DNA of 64,000 nucleotides from an uncultured Geobacteraceae bacterium. Lineage in GTDB: Bacteria; Desulfobacterota; Desulfuromonadia; Geobacterales; Pseudopelobacteraceae. The notes under the pieces are model-generated. The model was not told where the DNA came from and did not search any database. It saw only the letters and a program-made list of their open reading frames with translations. Both the position numbers and the translations under genes were made by a program. Positions 44,861 to 55,526 of the stretch are shown here, piece after piece. Every line of letters starts with the position of its first letter. The first letter of the stretch is position 1. The stretch covers positions 1-64,000 of the forward strand of contig CAIQWT010000081.1 in the NCBI GenBank assembly GCA_903875605.1, read 5' to 3'.

Positions 44861-46405
44861 ATGTCCAAAGCCTCAACCCCAGTTATATCTGACTTCAAGG
44901 CATGGCTTGGCAAGGATGCAATGGCATCCGTTGTAGTTTTTCTGGTGGCACTGCCTCTCTGCATGGGTGTATCAATTGCATCCGGTGTTCCACCGACATC
45001 GGGGTTGATTACGGGCATCATTGGCGGTCTTGTTGTAGGGGTACTGGCAGGTTCGCCATTTCAGGTAAGCGGTCCCGCTGCCGGTCTGACAGTATTGGTA
45101 TGGCAGTTAGTTCAACAGCATGGCCTGCCGATGCTTGGGGTGATCATACTGCTGGCCGGGTTACTGCAACTTGCCGCCGGTGTTCTAAAGCTGGGGCAGT
45201 GGTTCCGGGCCGTGTCACCAGCTGTTATCCATGGCATGCTCGCAGGCATAGGCCTGCTGATCCTGACAGCTCAGTTCCATGTCATGCTCGACGGCAAGCC
45301 AATCGGCAAGGGGATTGATAATCTGCTGGCCATTCCTGATGCCCTGAACCGTGCAATATCAGGCGGAGGCGCACCACTCCATGCCTTATGCATCGGCGTA
45401 CTTAGCATAGTTGTAATGGCATTGTGGGGTGCCTATTCCCCAAAAAAACTTAAAGTGCTGCCAGCTCCGCTGATTGCCGTTGTAATAGCGGTTGTCACTG
45501 CGGCATATTTCAATCTCAAAATAAATTATGTGATTGTGCCGGACAACATCTGGTCGGTGATTCAATACCCGACGTTGGAAAACCTCAAACATGGCCTAGA
45601 AACACCGATCCTGATTGCCGCAATTTCTGTTGCTTTTATCGCCAGTGCAGAAACACTGCTCTGTGCCAGCGCAGTGGATCAGATGCATCAGGGACAACGG
45701 ACAAAATATGACAGGGAGCTGACAGCACAGGGCATCGGAAACGCGCTTTGCGGTCTTTGTGGAGTGTTGCCGATGACAGGCGTTATTGTTCGTTCAAGCG
45801 CCAACATTGAGGCGGGTGCCAAGACCCGCGCATCCGCCATTTTTCACGGATTGTGGTTGTTGTTATTTGCGGCCGTCCTGCCATTCACGCTCCGTTACAT
45901 TCCGGTGGCCAGTCTGGCAGCGGTGCTGGTATTTACCGGCTACAAACTGGCCTATCCAAAGGCCGTACCCAAACTTCTTGAATTCGGCAAAAGTGAAGTC
46001 GCCATCTACGCTGTGACAATTGCTGTGATAGTTGGCGCTGACCTGCTTAAAGGAGTAGTATTGGGCTTGCTGCTGTCGTTATTCAAGCTGCTGTATGTAT
46101 TTTCTCAGCTGGACATTGAATGTGATGAGGACAAGGCCACCAATTGTATGCATCTACGGCTTTCCGGATCCGCAACCCTGATAAGGCTTCCGATGCTGGC
46201 AGCGGCTCTGGAGCAAGTACCAAGCGGTGTCGAGGTGCATGTACACTTCGAAAACCTGGACTATATAGACCATGCCTGCCTTGACCTACTCTCAAATTGG
46301 GAAAAGCAGCATGAGGCAAGCAATGGCAGTTTGGTGATCGAGTGGGATGAACTATCCAGAAAGTTTCATCAAAGACGGAGCGGAGCGCAAAAAACATCCT
46401 CTTAA
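44861..46405 (+). CDS. SulP-family anion transporter with STAS domain
   Basis: SulP proteins carry sulfate, bicarbonate or other anions. The 514-residue product has about 11 membrane helices (VVVFLVALPLCMGVSIASGVPPTSGLITGIIGG first, GPAAGLTV in helix 3) and a C-terminal STAS domain (about 425-495). No carbonic anhydrase is linked. The substrate cannot be told. Confidence 0.9.
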   Translation: MSKASTPVISDFKAWLGKDAMASVVVFLVALPLCMGVSIASGVPPTSGLITGIIGGLVVGVLAGSPFQVSGPAAGLTVLVWQLVQQHGLPMLGVIILLAGLLQLAAGVLKLGQWFRAVSPAVIHGMLAGIGLLILTAQFHVMLDGKPIGKGIDNLLAIPDALNRAISGGGAPLHALCIGVLSIVVMALWGAYSPKKLKVLPAPLIAVVIAVVTAAYFNLKINYVIVPDNIWSVIQYPTLENLKHGLETPILIAAISVAFIASAETLLCASAVDQMHQGQRTKYDRELTAQGIGNALCGLCGVLPMTGVIVRSSANIEAGAKTRASAIFHGLWLLLFAAVLPFTLRYIPVASLAAVLVFTGYKLAYPKAVPKLLEFGKSEVAIYAVTIAVIVGADLLKGVVLGLLLSLFKLLYVFSQLDIECDEDKATNCMHLRLSGSATLIRLPMLAAALEQVPSGVEVHVHFENLDYIDHACLDLLSNWEKQHEASNGSLVIEWDELSRKFHQRRSGAQKTSS

Positions 46406-46415
46406 AATAAGCCGA

Positions 46416-46457
46416 CACTAAAACGGGGAATGCCAGAAAGCATTCCCCGTTTTAGTG
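46416..46457. terminator. Bidirectional terminator
   Basis: A near-perfect stem (CACTAAAACGGGGAATGC with its complement) with A and T edges separates convergent SulP and Tat genes. Confidence 0.92.
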
Positions 46458-46481
46458 TGAAACACCGCACACACTATCTAA

Positions 46482-46781
46482 TTATGACGGTGCATGTTCC
46501 TTTTTTTCGACCGGAGCAGTATGAGCAGCCTGGACCGGCGTCTCTAGATGAGAAGTTACGTTACCTGCGACCTGTGCGTGTGCCGATGCAGGCACAGCTT
46601 CTTTCTCCTCACTCTTATTTGCCTCTTCCTGGACAGAACGCTGGAAACCTTCTGAAGCCTTTTTGAATTCAGCTAGCCCCTTCCCTAGCGACTTAGCCAA
46701 CTCCGGCAGCTTATGCGGGCCTATCACAATAAGTGCGATCACGAGAATAATAATCATTTCAGGCATGCCGATTCCAAACAT
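46482..46781 (-). CDS. tatB: Twin-arginine translocase subunit, TatA/TatB family
   Basis: The 99-residue product (start 46781, GGAG upstream) has one N-terminal helix and an amphipathic helix: [35 protein letters not shown]. The GP motif leans to TatB, but the [12 protein letters not shown] helix is TatA-like, so the symbol is tentative. No tatC is in the window. Confidence 0.78.
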   Translation of the reverse strand: MFGIGMPEMIIILVIALIVIGPHKLPELAKSLGKGLAEFKKASEGFQRSVQEEANKSEEKEAVPASAHAQVAGNVTSHLETPVQAAHTAPVEKKEHAPS

Positions 46782-46959
46782 AGCGTTTCTCCTTATACAT
46801 ACAACATAGGTTATGTGCATTAAAAACGTAAATAACTCTGTTGGCAATAAAAATCTTCTTTTTGCCCTTGCCATTTATTTCTTCTGTGCTACTATGCCCA
46901 AAATTTAGGCATCCCAAAATAACGTTCCTTCCTCCGGCTCGTAACGCTTTGTGTGTATC

Positions 46960-47964
46960 ATGCTAAAACCATTAAAAATCGGCTCTCTCGTCCTTCAGCA
47001 CAACGTCGTGCTTGCACCCTTGGCGGGAATTACAAATTTACCGTTTCGCCTGATCTGTCGTCATGAAGGAGCTTCTCTGGCTTTTACAGAGATGGTCAGT
47101 GTCAACGGATTGGTACGCGAAGGTGTTAAGACTCAGGCACTTCTGAAAAGTTCGCCTGATGACCGCCCACTCGGCATCCAGTTATTCGGTGACAAACCTG
47201 CAGACCTGGCCGAAGCGGCGCGCAGGGTTGAGAATAGCGGCGATCTACTGGACATCAATATGGGCTGCCCGGTGCGTAAGGTTGTGGGCACCGGAGCCGG
47301 TAGCGCCCTACTGCAGGAGCCGCTTAAGATCGCCGCTATCTTGCGCGCGGTTCGAGCTGCAACGAAACTGCCACTCACGATAAAGATCCGGTCTGGTTGG
47401 CACTGTGGCGATAATGTTTTTCAGGAAGTGGGACGCATTGCAGAAGCCGAAGGTTGTGATGCCATAACTCTCCACCCACGCAGCCGCAGTCTGATGTTTT
47501 CCGGCCATGCCGACTGGAGTCATATTGCAGAGATGAAAGCGAATCTTTCCATTCCTGTATTGGGTAGCGGCGACCTGTTCACACCGGAGGATTGCCTGCG
47601 CATGCTTGCAGAGACCGGTTGCGACGGAATTATGATTGCTCGCGGCGCGCTCGGCAACCCGTGGATTTTCGGACAGATTAAGGAGCAGGTACAACGAGGA
47701 ACCTTTACACATGTCAGTACCTCGCAGCGTGCAGAAACCATCGAGAGACATCTTGATCTGTTTATTGAGGAGCGAGGGGAAGCGGTTGCCGTACGGGAAA
47801 TAAAAAAACATATCGGCTGGTATGCCAAGGGCTTTGCCGGTGCTTCAGAGATCCGCCGGACGGCAAATTCTGCAGGCTCTATTCATGACATATTGAGGCT
47901 TACTGAAAGGATTAGGAACATATCCGACAATACAGGACATGTTTCAGACACTGATGCAGAGTGA
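46960..47964 (+). CDS. dusB: tRNA-dihydrouridine synthase DusB (NifR3)
   Basis: DusB reduces uridine in tRNA. The 334-residue product has VLAPLAGITNLPFRLICR, the catalytic NMGCPVRKVVGTGAGSALL, IKIRSGW, HPRSR and MIARGALGNPWIF. ATG 46960 is used; GTG 46951 is possible. It overlaps ntrB by 26 bp. The dusB-ntrB-ntrC order matches nifR3-ntrBC of other Proteobacteria. Confidence 0.93.
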   Translation: MLKPLKIGSLVLQHNVVLAPLAGITNLPFRLICRHEGASLAFTEMVSVNGLVREGVKTQALLKSSPDDRPLGIQLFGDKPADLAEAARRVENSGDLLDINMGCPVRKVVGTGAGSALLQEPLKIAAILRAVRAATKLPLTIKIRSGWHCGDNVFQEVGRIAEAEGCDAITLHPRSRSLMFSGHADWSHIAEMKANLSIPVLGSGDLFTPEDCLRMLAETGCDGIMIARGALGNPWIFGQIKEQVQRGTFTHVSTSQRAETIERHLDLFIEERGEAVAVREIKKHIGWYAKGFAGASEIRRTANSAGSIHDILRLTERIRNISDNTGHVSDTDAE

Positions 47965-49051
47965 ACAACAGCAAAAAAACCGGGACGATTATTACGCCAC
48001 TGTTATAGACAGTGTCGGAGATGGTGTTATAGTTGTGGCGAGCAACGGCCTTATTACCCTGTGCAATCCCGCAGCCGAACAGATTACCGGGTTCTCTCAG
48101 AAACTTGCTCAGGGGGCTGCATTCAATAAGCTGTTTACGCTTGAGACTACATTGATCGAAATGTTGTCTAAAACAATGCGTACCGGCATTACTATCTCGG
48201 ATCACGAAAATGTTGTTGTCCGCTCAACGGGGCGAATCACTCCGGTTGCCGTTACCTGTTATCCTCTGGTTGAGGGAAGCGGAGAAAACATTGGCGCTAT
48301 TTTGACACTTAAAGACATAACCTATATCCGCGAACTTGAAGCGGCTGTACGTCAGGCTGACCGCCTTTCTACACTGGGAACTTTAGCTGCGGGTCTTGCC
48401 CACGAAGTAAAAAACCCACTGGGTGGCATTAAAGGTGCTGCCCAATTGCTCGAACGGGAATTTGAGCCAGAGAGCGAAATGCTCGAATACACCAAGGTTA
48501 TGATCCGTGAAACCGAACGCATCGACCATATTATCCGTGAGCTACTGGAACTGGCTTCCCCTCGGGCGCTCAAGCTCGCACCTGTAAATCTGCACAAAAT
48601 TCTTGGGGATATACTGTTATTACAGAAGCAGGCTGTGGTGGGGCGGGAGATTGCATTTATCCAGCACTTAGACCCCAGCATCCCGGAAATAATGGCCGAT
48701 GAGGAGATGCTGACCAGGCTATTTCTGAACCTGATCTGTAACGCGATTGACGCTATGGGTGTTGACGGCCGCCTGACCGTATCAAGCAGGGTGCTTGCCG
48801 ATTATCGTATGACGCAGAACCAGAGACAGTCACGCATGGTTGCCATAGAAGTCAGTGACGATGGCCCTGGGATCCCCCAAGAGGATCTGGAAAACATCTG
48901 GACACCATTTTTCAGCACCAAATCAGGTGGCACAGGCCTGGGATTGACTATCTGTCATAAAATAGTCTCGGAACATCGCGGCATGATCAAAGCCGAGTCA
49001 GACCCGGGTCACGGAACAAAATTGACAGTGTTACTGCCGTTAGTACGATAA
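47939..49051 (+). CDS. ntrB: Nitrogen-regulation-type sensor histidine kinase NtrB
   Basis: The 370-residue soluble kinase has a PAS domain (about 18-130), HisKA with H155 in LAGLAHEVKNPLGGIKGAAQLL as in NtrB, and HATPase motifs NLICNAIDAM, DDGPGIP and GTGLGLTICHKI. The start at 47939 or 47954 lies inside dusB. It probably phosphorylates the NtrC encoded next. Confidence 0.9.
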   Translation: MFQTLMQSEQQQKNRDDYYATVIDSVGDGVIVVASNGLITLCNPAAEQITGFSQKLAQGAAFNKLFTLETTLIEMLSKTMRTGITISDHENVVVRSTGRITPVAVTCYPLVEGSGENIGAILTLKDITYIRELEAAVRQADRLSTLGTLAAGLAHEVKNPLGGIKGAAQLLEREFEPESEMLEYTKVMIRETERIDHIIRELLELASPRALKLAPVNLHKILGDILLLQKQAVVGREIAFIQHLDPSIPEIMADEEMLTRLFLNLICNAIDAMGVDGRLTVSSRVLADYRMTQNQRQSRMVAIEVSDDGPGIPQEDLENIWTPFFSTKSGGTGLGLTICHKIVSEHRGMIKAESDPGHGTKLTVLLPLVR

Positions 49052-49103
49052 TCTACCTTAATGGCGGAGCACACAACTTCTTACAATAAAACGAGGTACA
49101 CAA

Positions 49104-50546
49104 ATGCCACTCAATAGAATACTGGTTGCCGACGACGAAGAGAGTATACGTTGGGTTCTTTCAAAAGCGCTCAAGCAGAAGGGCTTCAGCGTGGATCTGG
49201 CACATGACGGACGGCAGGCACTGGAACTGATCAAAGACAATTGCTATGATCTTGCCATCCTTGACATCAAGATGCCTGGCATCACCGGACTCGATCTCCT
49301 GGACAAAGTCCGTGAACTTAAAAGCGATCTACTTGTAGTTATCATGACGGCTGAAGCCAGTATGAAAAATGCTGTGGAGGCGATGAAACGCGGAGCATAC
49401 GACTATATCACCAAGCCGTTTGATCTTGACGTAATCGATGCGATTATTGAAAAAGTTGCCAGAGCCCGCGATATTGCCGGACAGGTGGTAACCCTCAAAC
49501 AGGAACTGAAAGAACGCTATCAGGTTGAAAAAAATATAGTCGGTAATTCGTCTGCCATGCAGGAGGTATACAAAACCATCGGTAAGGTGGCGGTCAGTGA
49601 CGTCACTATATTAATTCAGGGGGAATCCGGCACCGGCAAGGAGTTGGTAGCAAGGGCGGTTCATTTTAATTCTGAGCGCCTCGGAAAACCTTTTGTCGCG
49701 ATCAACTGCGCCGCCATACCCCGGGATCTGCTCGAAAGCGAGCTGTTCGGCTCTGAAAAAGGGGCCTTCACTGGAGCGGGGGAGCGGAAGCAGGGCAAGT
49801 TTGAGCAGGCCAATCACGGCACTCTTTTTCTGGATGAGATCGGCGACATGCCGTTGGATCTACAAGCCAAAATTTTGCGGGTGCTGCAGGAACAGGAGGT
49901 CACCAGAATCGGTGGAAATCAGAATATTCCAGTGGATGTCCGGATTGTTGCCGCAACAAATCAGGCTTTGGTAGAAAAGGTGCGACTGAAAGAGTTCCGC
50001 GAAGACTTGTACTATCGCTTGAATGTTGTGCCTATAACCCTTGCTCCTCTGCGTGAACGTCGCGACGACATACCCGATCTGGCTGCTTACTTTCTGTCAC
50101 GCTCTTGTGCAGAGATGTCAGCATCCCCGAAACGACTGACCGATGACGCACTGGCACATCTGAGCTCCTATTCCTGGCCCGGCAACGTGCGGGAACTTGA
50201 AAATGCCATCAAAAGAGCTGTTATACTTTCAAACGATCCACTGCTTACAGAACGTGATTTCGGAGGACTGCTCCCTTCAAACCCTCTTCCGCAGGCCGGA
50301 ACACAGGAAACCTCACTGGAGGCGCTGGTAGATATAAAGCTGCGAGCTTGTATGAACGGGATAGAGGCGCTTGAGAATGGAGACATTTATGCTATGGTGC
50401 TGGAACAGGTTGAGCGCCCGCTGATCCGCCTCGTGCTGGAAAAATGCCGTTGGAATCAGGTAAAGGCTGCAGATGTTCTGGGAATTAACCGGAATACGTT
50501 AAGGAAGAAGATTTCGGAGTTACAGATAGAAATGAAGCGGGGCTGA
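49104..50546 (+). CDS. ntrC: Sigma-54-dependent response regulator NtrC
   Basis: The 480-residue regulator has a receiver domain (D54), AAA+ with GESGTGKELVARAVH, the GAFTGA loop that contacts sigma-54, and a C-terminal Fis-type HTH (KAADVLGINRNTLRKKI). Activates nitrogen genes when phosphorylated. It follows ntrB by 52 bp. Confidence 0.92.
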   Translation: MPLNRILVADDEESIRWVLSKALKQKGFSVDLAHDGRQALELIKDNCYDLAILDIKMPGITGLDLLDKVRELKSDLLVVIMTAEASMKNAVEAMKRGAYDYITKPFDLDVIDAIIEKVARARDIAGQVVTLKQELKERYQVEKNIVGNSSAMQEVYKTIGKVAVSDVTILIQGESGTGKELVARAVHFNSERLGKPFVAINCAAIPRDLLESELFGSEKGAFTGAGERKQGKFEQANHGTLFLDEIGDMPLDLQAKILRVLQEQEVTRIGGNQNIPVDVRIVAATNQALVEKVRLKEFREDLYYRLNVVPITLAPLRERRDDIPDLAAYFLSRSCAEMSASPKRLTDDALAHLSSYSWPGNVRELENAIKRAVILSNDPLLTERDFGGLLPSNPLPQAGTQETSLEALVDIKLRACMNGIEALENGDIYAMVLEQVERPLIRLVLEKCRWNQVKAADVLGINRNTLRKKISELQIEMKRG

Positions 50547-50560
50547 CGTCAGCCCCGCTG
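50537..50560. terminator. Palindrome at the ntrC end
   Basis: GCGGGGCTGA pairs around CGTCAGCCCCGC and includes the ntrC stop codon. There is no T run, so its terminator role is uncertain. Confidence 0.5.
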
Positions 50561-50564
50561 GCAC

Positions 50565-51659
50565 TCAGGATAATTTCAGGTTTTCCAGTCCCTTGAGTGG
50601 TTGATTATTGAATGTTTGTCGCTCCTCGCGTACGAGCACTCTTTCAACTGTCTCCGGCCCAGGTTGGCAGGTTTCATCACAAACCCTCTCAACTTCCAAA
50701 TTCTCTTCCATACCATTTGATTTAAAGAAATAGCGGTCATAAAGTCGGTGATGTGCCGTCCAGCGGGATGTGGATGCTGTCTCTTTCGCAATATGAGCCT
50801 GAATACCGTTAATCTTTGAATCCATATCATCCAGATAATTAAGAATGGTCGCTTCAACAGTTTTGGGGCGCTTGGGCGAACCGTACTCGTATTGGCCATG
50901 ATGGGAAAGCAGCATATGCTTCAGCAGGAGAGCCAGCTCACGCGGGAAACTCTCCACCATACGGATTTTTTCATCCACCAGCTCCACACCAATTGTGATA
51001 TGTCCCAGCAATTTGCCTGCATCGGTATAATCAATGGCTCTTGCAAAACTCATTTCGTATATTTTTCCTACATCGTGCAGCAGAGCCCCGACGACCAGCA
51101 GGTCCTCATTGATGCCGCAGTATAACGGCATAATGCTCTTTACCAGCTTGACCAGTGAAAGCGAATGTTCCAGCAGTCCACCAAGATAAACGTGATGCAT
51201 TCCCTTGGCGGCAGGAGCCTGACAATACAGCCCAAGAAATACTTCATCAGCTGAAAAAGCCTCCATTAATGCGCGAAGATGCGGATTGGCAATAGCTGTA
51301 ATCGTATCAATCAATTCCTGACGCATCTCAGCAGCGTTACGTGGAGACTCGGGTAGAAAATCAGCCAGAACAACCTGCTCTTCCGGTACCCTTGCTATCT
51401 CGGCGATAACAACCTGCATTTTGTTCATATAGACCGAGGCCTTGCCACGAACCTTGACAAAGTCGTCCTTGTCAAACTGTTTGTCGAGGAGTTCGGTATT
51501 GTCCCATAACTTAGCTTCAATATCACCGCTCTTATCCATTAAGCGCAGGTTCATATACGGTTTACCGTTCTTGGCCATAGCCAGGACTTTATCCTTGACC
51601 AGAAATACGGCATTGACCGGATCGCGATCCTTTATATCACTAATAAACTGCTTGGACAC
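50565..51659 (-). CDS. OB-fold/HD-domain 3'-5' exoribonuclease, YhaM-like
   Basis: The 364-residue protein has an N-terminal OB domain (about 12-90) and an HD domain (about 155-290: HHVYLGGLLEHSLSLVKL, LLHDVGKIYEMSF, HMLLSHHGQYEYGSPKRPKT). B. subtilis YhaM has this layout and degrades RNA or DNA. It is convergent with ntrC. Confidence 0.88.
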   Translation of the reverse strand: MSKQFISDIKDRDPVNAVFLVKDKVLAMAKNGKPYMNLRLMDKSGDIEAKLWDNTELLDKQFDKDDFVKVRGKASVYMNKMQVVIAEIARVPEEQVVLADFLPESPRNAAEMRQELIDTITAIANPHLRALMEAFSADEVFLGLYCQAPAAKGMHHVYLGGLLEHSLSLVKLVKSIMPLYCGINEDLLVVGALLHDVGKIYEMSFARAIDYTDAGKLLGHITIGVELVDEKIRMVESFPRELALLLKHMLLSHHGQYEYGSPKRPKTVEATILNYLDDMDSKINGIQAHIAKETASTSRWTAHHRLYDRYFFKSNGMEENLEVERVCDETCQPGPETVERVLVREERQTFNNQPLKGLENLKLS

Positions 51660-52043
51660 GCAACACTCCCATGTTCATGTGTAATGAATTACGCTCTATA
51701 ATTAACACGATGAATACTTAATGTACAAGATAGAATCAAGCTGTATACGCAATCAGCACAGGTGCTGTAAAATAAAAGCTTGCATAAGTTGATTCTTACG
51801 ATTATAGTGCTTGATTGTTGTACCACATGAAGCGCGGTATGGTGTCCGCTGCTTCTCTTTTGATCATCGCATTCTGCCCCTCCTGCACCTTCAATCTCCA
51901 TTGAAAAAAGCAGACCGTACGGCAGGCGAAGATTTATTGTCTGCCCGCACGTTACTGTCACTTAGCTTTCCTGGAATCATCTGTTTGATTCCTCGGTTCG
52001 TGTGCGCTTTTGTCTTTACACCGCTCCCAGAAAAGGAATCAAC
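51660..52043 (+). promoter_or_regulatory. 384-bp non-coding region with promoter and long leader of the DEAD-box gene
   Basis: No gene is seen here. A promoter TTGCAT (51780-51785), 17 bp, TATAGT (51803-51808) predicts a start near 51815 and a leader of about 230 nt. Possible stems include GGCAG with CTGCC (about 51921-51943). Cold-shock helicase genes often have such leaders. Confidence 0.5.
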
Positions 52044-53393
52044 ATGACGTTTGAAGAACTCGGCCTTAATCCGGCTATCCTCTCGGCAATTACTGCCTGT
52101 GGCTACACAGTCCCAACACCCATCCAGGAACAATCAATACCTCTGGTATTAGCAGGTCACGACGTAATCGCTACGGCCCAGACAGGAACAGGTAAAACAG
52201 CAGCTTTCGTACTGCCGGCACTGGAACTACTGACTAAAAAATCGACCCTACCAGGCAAAGGACCACGCGTTCTTGTCTTGGCTCCAACTCGCGAACTCGC
52301 CGGCCAGGTAATGGAATCCGCCCGTAACTACGGTCGCGGCATCCGCCCTCGCTGCGGTACGCTCCTTGGCGGCATGCCATATCGCGAGCAGTTACGTCTT
52401 CTTTCCGCACCGGTTGACATCATTGTAGCGACACCCGGCCGTCTTGTTGACCACATCGAACGCGGCAGCATCCGCCTTGACCGTTTGGAACTTCTGGTTC
52501 TTGATGAGGCAGACCGCATGCTGGACATGGGCTTCAGCGAAGACATCAACAAAATTGTTGACCGTACACCTTCCGATCGTCAGACACTTATGTTCACTGC
52601 TACCATGGAAGGCGACATAGCCCGTCTGGCCGAAAAGATGATGCGGGAGCCGAAACGGATTCAGCTGGCTGTCAGCACCTCATCCCACGCATTGATCGAG
52701 CAGCGCCTTCATGTAACCGACAACCTGAACCACAAGAAAGAACTACTCAATCACTTGGTCAGCGACTCTGAACTGACTCGTGCAATTATTTTTTCAGCAA
52801 CAAAGCGTGATGCCGACGAGTTGTCCCGCGAACTATCGCGCAACGGCTACCCTGCAGCCGCCCTGCATGGCGATATGACCCAGATGGCCCGTAACAAAAC
52901 TATCGACCGCATGCGTCGTGGAGGTATACGCCTGTTGGTTGCAACCGATGTCGCTGCTCGCGGCCTGGATGTAAACGGCGTCAGCCACGTTATCAATTTT
53001 GACCTCCCACGTTTTGCCGAAGATTATGTACACCGTATCGGCCGTACAGGTCGCGCCGGAGCGACTGGTATTGCTATCTCTTTTGCATCAGCCGGCGAAC
53101 GTAATTACCTGGAGCGTATTGAGCGTTTCATCGGAAAGAAACTTCCGGAATTGCAGATTGCCGGACACGAGCCGTCAACTTCCATCAGGAAACCTGCCGG
53201 CCGTAGCGGTGGACCACGAAAAAGCGGACCGGGTGGACCTGCCGGTCGTTTCGGCAAACCTGCCGGTGGTCGTGACGCTCAGGCGAAACCATGGAGTAGA
53301 TCTGCAAAACCGGCTGCAAGCACTCCACGCAGCGCACCTGCAGCCCGTCATGAGCCTGTAATTGAGTATCGCTCACGTCGTCCACAGGCGTAA
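52044..53393 (+). CDS. DEAD-box RNA helicase (RhlE-like)
   Basis: The 449-residue helicase has the Q motif PTPIQEQSIPL, AQTGTGKT, PTRELA, DEAD, TAT, ARGLDV and HRIGRTGR, then a basic RGG/SK-rich tail. ATG 52044 is preceded by AGGA. It remodels RNA, probably in ribosome assembly or cold growth. Confidence 0.93.
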   Translation: MTFEELGLNPAILSAITACGYTVPTPIQEQSIPLVLAGHDVIATAQTGTGKTAAFVLPALELLTKKSTLPGKGPRVLVLAPTRELAGQVMESARNYGRGIRPRCGTLLGGMPYREQLRLLSAPVDIIVATPGRLVDHIERGSIRLDRLELLVLDEADRMLDMGFSEDINKIVDRTPSDRQTLMFTATMEGDIARLAEKMMREPKRIQLAVSTSSHALIEQRLHVTDNLNHKKELLNHLVSDSELTRAIIFSATKRDADELSRELSRNGYPAAALHGDMTQMARNKTIDRMRRGGIRLLVATDVAARGLDVNGVSHVINFDLPRFAEDYVHRIGRTGRAGATGIAISFASAGERNYLERIERFIGKKLPELQIAGHEPSTSIRKPAGRSGGPRKSGPGGPAGRFGKPAGGRDAQAKPWSRSAKPAASTPRSAPAARHEPVIEYRSRRPQA

Positions 53394-53464
53394 TCTCATT
53401 TTTTAGCGACGAGTTACAGAGAGTCTGAGAAATCTACAACAGACATTCTTCGTTAACTTTACTG

Positions 53465-53509
53465 AAAGAGTCCTTTAAGGTTTAAACCCTGAAGGACTCT
53501 TTTTTTATG
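53465..53509 (+). terminator. Terminator of the DEAD-box helicase gene
   Basis: AGAGTCCTT pairs with AAGGACTCT before a T run. Confidence 0.9.
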
Positions 53510-53541
53510 ATTACAGTTTTTATTTTATCTGCGCCTCTGCG

Positions 53542-54594
53542 CTAAAAACAGGCGTTTTTCTCCAATTTCCCTTTTAACTGACCGCATGCTGCCGAAATAT
53601 CACCACCCCTGCTATCGCGGGTGATTACTGTCACGTGCCGGTCAATCAGATATGTGTGGAAAGCATCGATTGCCGCTTGGGTAGGAGCTTTAAAATCACA
53701 TCCTTCATGTTCATTAAACGGGATCAGGTTTACCTTATTGGGAATATCGCTGATCAGTCGTAACAGCCGCTTGGCATCCTCCAGCGTATCATTAACCCCA
53801 CCCAGCATAACATATTCAAAAGTGACTTTGCGGCGGCCGGGAAGTGGAAACTCTTTGCACGCCTGAAGCAATACCTTGAGTGGATACCTGCGATTAACCG
53901 GCATTATCTGATCTCGAAGTTTGTCGGTTGTAGCATTAAGAGACACTGCCAGATTGACGTTGGGAATCTCGCGGCCAAGACGCTCCATCTCAGGCACCAA
54001 ACCACATGTGGAGACGGTTACGCGCCGATTGGAAAGCTGCAGGCCATTGCCGTCAATCATGATCTGGATAGCCGGGATCACGTTATCAAGGTTGTGCAGC
54101 GGCTCTCCCATTCCCATCATAACAATGTTGCGTATCTCTTCTCCACTTTCACGAACATCATGCCTGATTGCCATAATCTGGTTGATAATTTCAGCCGTAG
54201 TTAGATTGCGAGCCAGCTTAAAAGTGCCGGTCAAACAGAACTCACACGCCATAGCACAACCAACCTGTGACGAGATACAGACTGTATTGCGGCCCTCAAT
54301 CGGAATCAGTACCGACTCTACCGCATGGCCATCGCCCAGATTAAATAGATATTTACGAGTCCCGTCGCTCCCAACTTCAACGGCCTCCGGCTCAAGCTTA
54401 CTGATACAGGCCGTTTCGGACAATTCCCTGCGCAGCTCTTTCGAGATATTGGTCATCTCTTCAAAACAGCCGGCATCATGTTGATATATCCATTTAAAGA
54501 CCTGGGTCGCGCGGAAACGTTCTTTTCCCTGCCCTTGGAGGAATTTTTCCAGAGCAGGCTGGGTCAGGTTTTTTAGATCAGTTTTAGGTATCAT
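53542..54594 (-). CDS. rlmN: 23S rRNA (adenine-2503) methyltransferase RlmN
   Basis: RlmN is a radical SAM enzyme that methylates A2503 of 23S rRNA and can act on tRNA. The 350-residue product has CxxxCxxC at C113, C117 and C120 ([13 protein letters not shown]), [15 protein letters not shown], and the C-terminal Cys-containing end. It overlaps mtgA by 4 bp. Confidence 0.95.
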   Translation of the reverse strand: MIPKTDLKNLTQPALEKFLQGQGKERFRATQVFKWIYQHDAGCFEEMTNISKELRRELSETACISKLEPEAVEVGSDGTRKYLFNLGDGHAVESVLIPIEGRNTVCISSQVGCAMACEFCLTGTFKLARNLTTAEIINQIMAIRHDVRESGEEIRNIVMMGMGEPLHNLDNVIPAIQIMIDGNGLQLSNRRVTVSTCGLVPEMERLGREIPNVNLAVSLNATTDKLRDQIMPVNRRYPLKVLLQACKEFPLPGRRKVTFEYVMLGGVNDTLEDAKRLLRLISDIPNKVNLIPFNEHEGCDFKAPTQAAIDAFHTYLIDRHVTVITRDSRGGDISAACGQLKGKLEKNACF

Positions 54595-55526
54595 TTTTTA
54601 TCATTCGGGCTTTCATGTGGATTTGATGGTGCCGTATCGTCTGAACTCAGCGGTATTGTACCGACGGTTTCTTCTTTTTTATCACCTTCAGCTTCCACCG
54701 GCTTATTGTGAGCATCTATCCTTGCTGACGAAGGCGAAGCAAATACAGGGGGCGTACTGATCAGTTCATCGACTTTTTGCTGCATGCGACCAATATTCGG
54801 CGACTGTGCAAGAGCGGCCTGATATTCAGTTTCACCAAGAACACCTTTCTGCCTCAGAAGACGCAGAATCATGTCCGAACGCTTCAACACCTTACCAAGG
54901 TTTTTATACGGATTGTAAGCCAAGCGGGGACCAGGAAGCATCGCAGCCAGAAAAGCACATTCACGTGGAGTCAAAGCTGATGCAGGTTTTCCGAAATAAT
55001 ACTGGGCACCATGCCCGATTCCATACACCATCGGCCCCAACTCCACAACATTCAGGTAAAACTCGATAATACGCCCCTTGGTAAGCTCCTGTTCCATCCG
55101 GTACGCCAGATAGAGCTCCTTCAGTTTCCGGGTAATCGACTTTTCGCGTGAAAGAAACAGATTTTTGGCGGTCTGCTGGGTAATAGTGGAAGCGCCCCTT
55201 TTGAGGCTCTTTTTCTCAAGATCGTACTTGATGGCATTCTTGATTGCCTTAACATCAAATCCATCATGTTTATAAAAGTTGGCGTCTTCCGCCAGAATTA
55301 CCGCCCACTTCATTTCGACCGGGATGCGACCGGAGGGAGTCCAGGAACTGTTCTTTGGACCGACGACAAAAGGATGATATTCACCCTGCCAATCTTTTAC
55401 CTGAATGTTAGTGTTGAATTTCCTGTCGGCAAGATCAGCGATAGGCGGCATCAATGACAGAGATATTAAGATGTAGAGCAGATACACCGCGACAGTCAGG
55501 GATATGTAGATAATTGTTTTTTTCAT
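54591..55526 (-). CDS. mtgA: Monofunctional peptidoglycan glycosyltransferase
   Basis: MtgA polymerises lipid II. The 311-residue product (start 55526, MKKTIIYIS) has a membrane helix (about 2-24), a GT51 domain with [28 protein letters not shown] and [13 protein letters not shown], and a polar low-complexity tail. There is no transpeptidase domain. Confidence 0.93.
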   Translation of the reverse strand: MKKTIIYISLTVAVYLLYILISLSLMPPIADLADRKFNTNIQVKDWQGEYHPFVVGPKNSSWTPSGRIPVEMKWAVILAEDANFYKHDGFDVKAIKNAIKYDLEKKSLKRGASTITQQTAKNLFLSREKSITRKLKELYLAYRMEQELTKGRIIEFYLNVVELGPMVYGIGHGAQYYFGKPASALTPRECAFLAAMLPGPRLAYNPYKNLGKVLKRSDMILRLLRQKGVLGETEYQAALAQSPNIGRMQQKVDELISTPPVFASPSSARIDAHNKPVEAEGDKKEETVGTIPLSSDDTAPSNPHESPNDKK

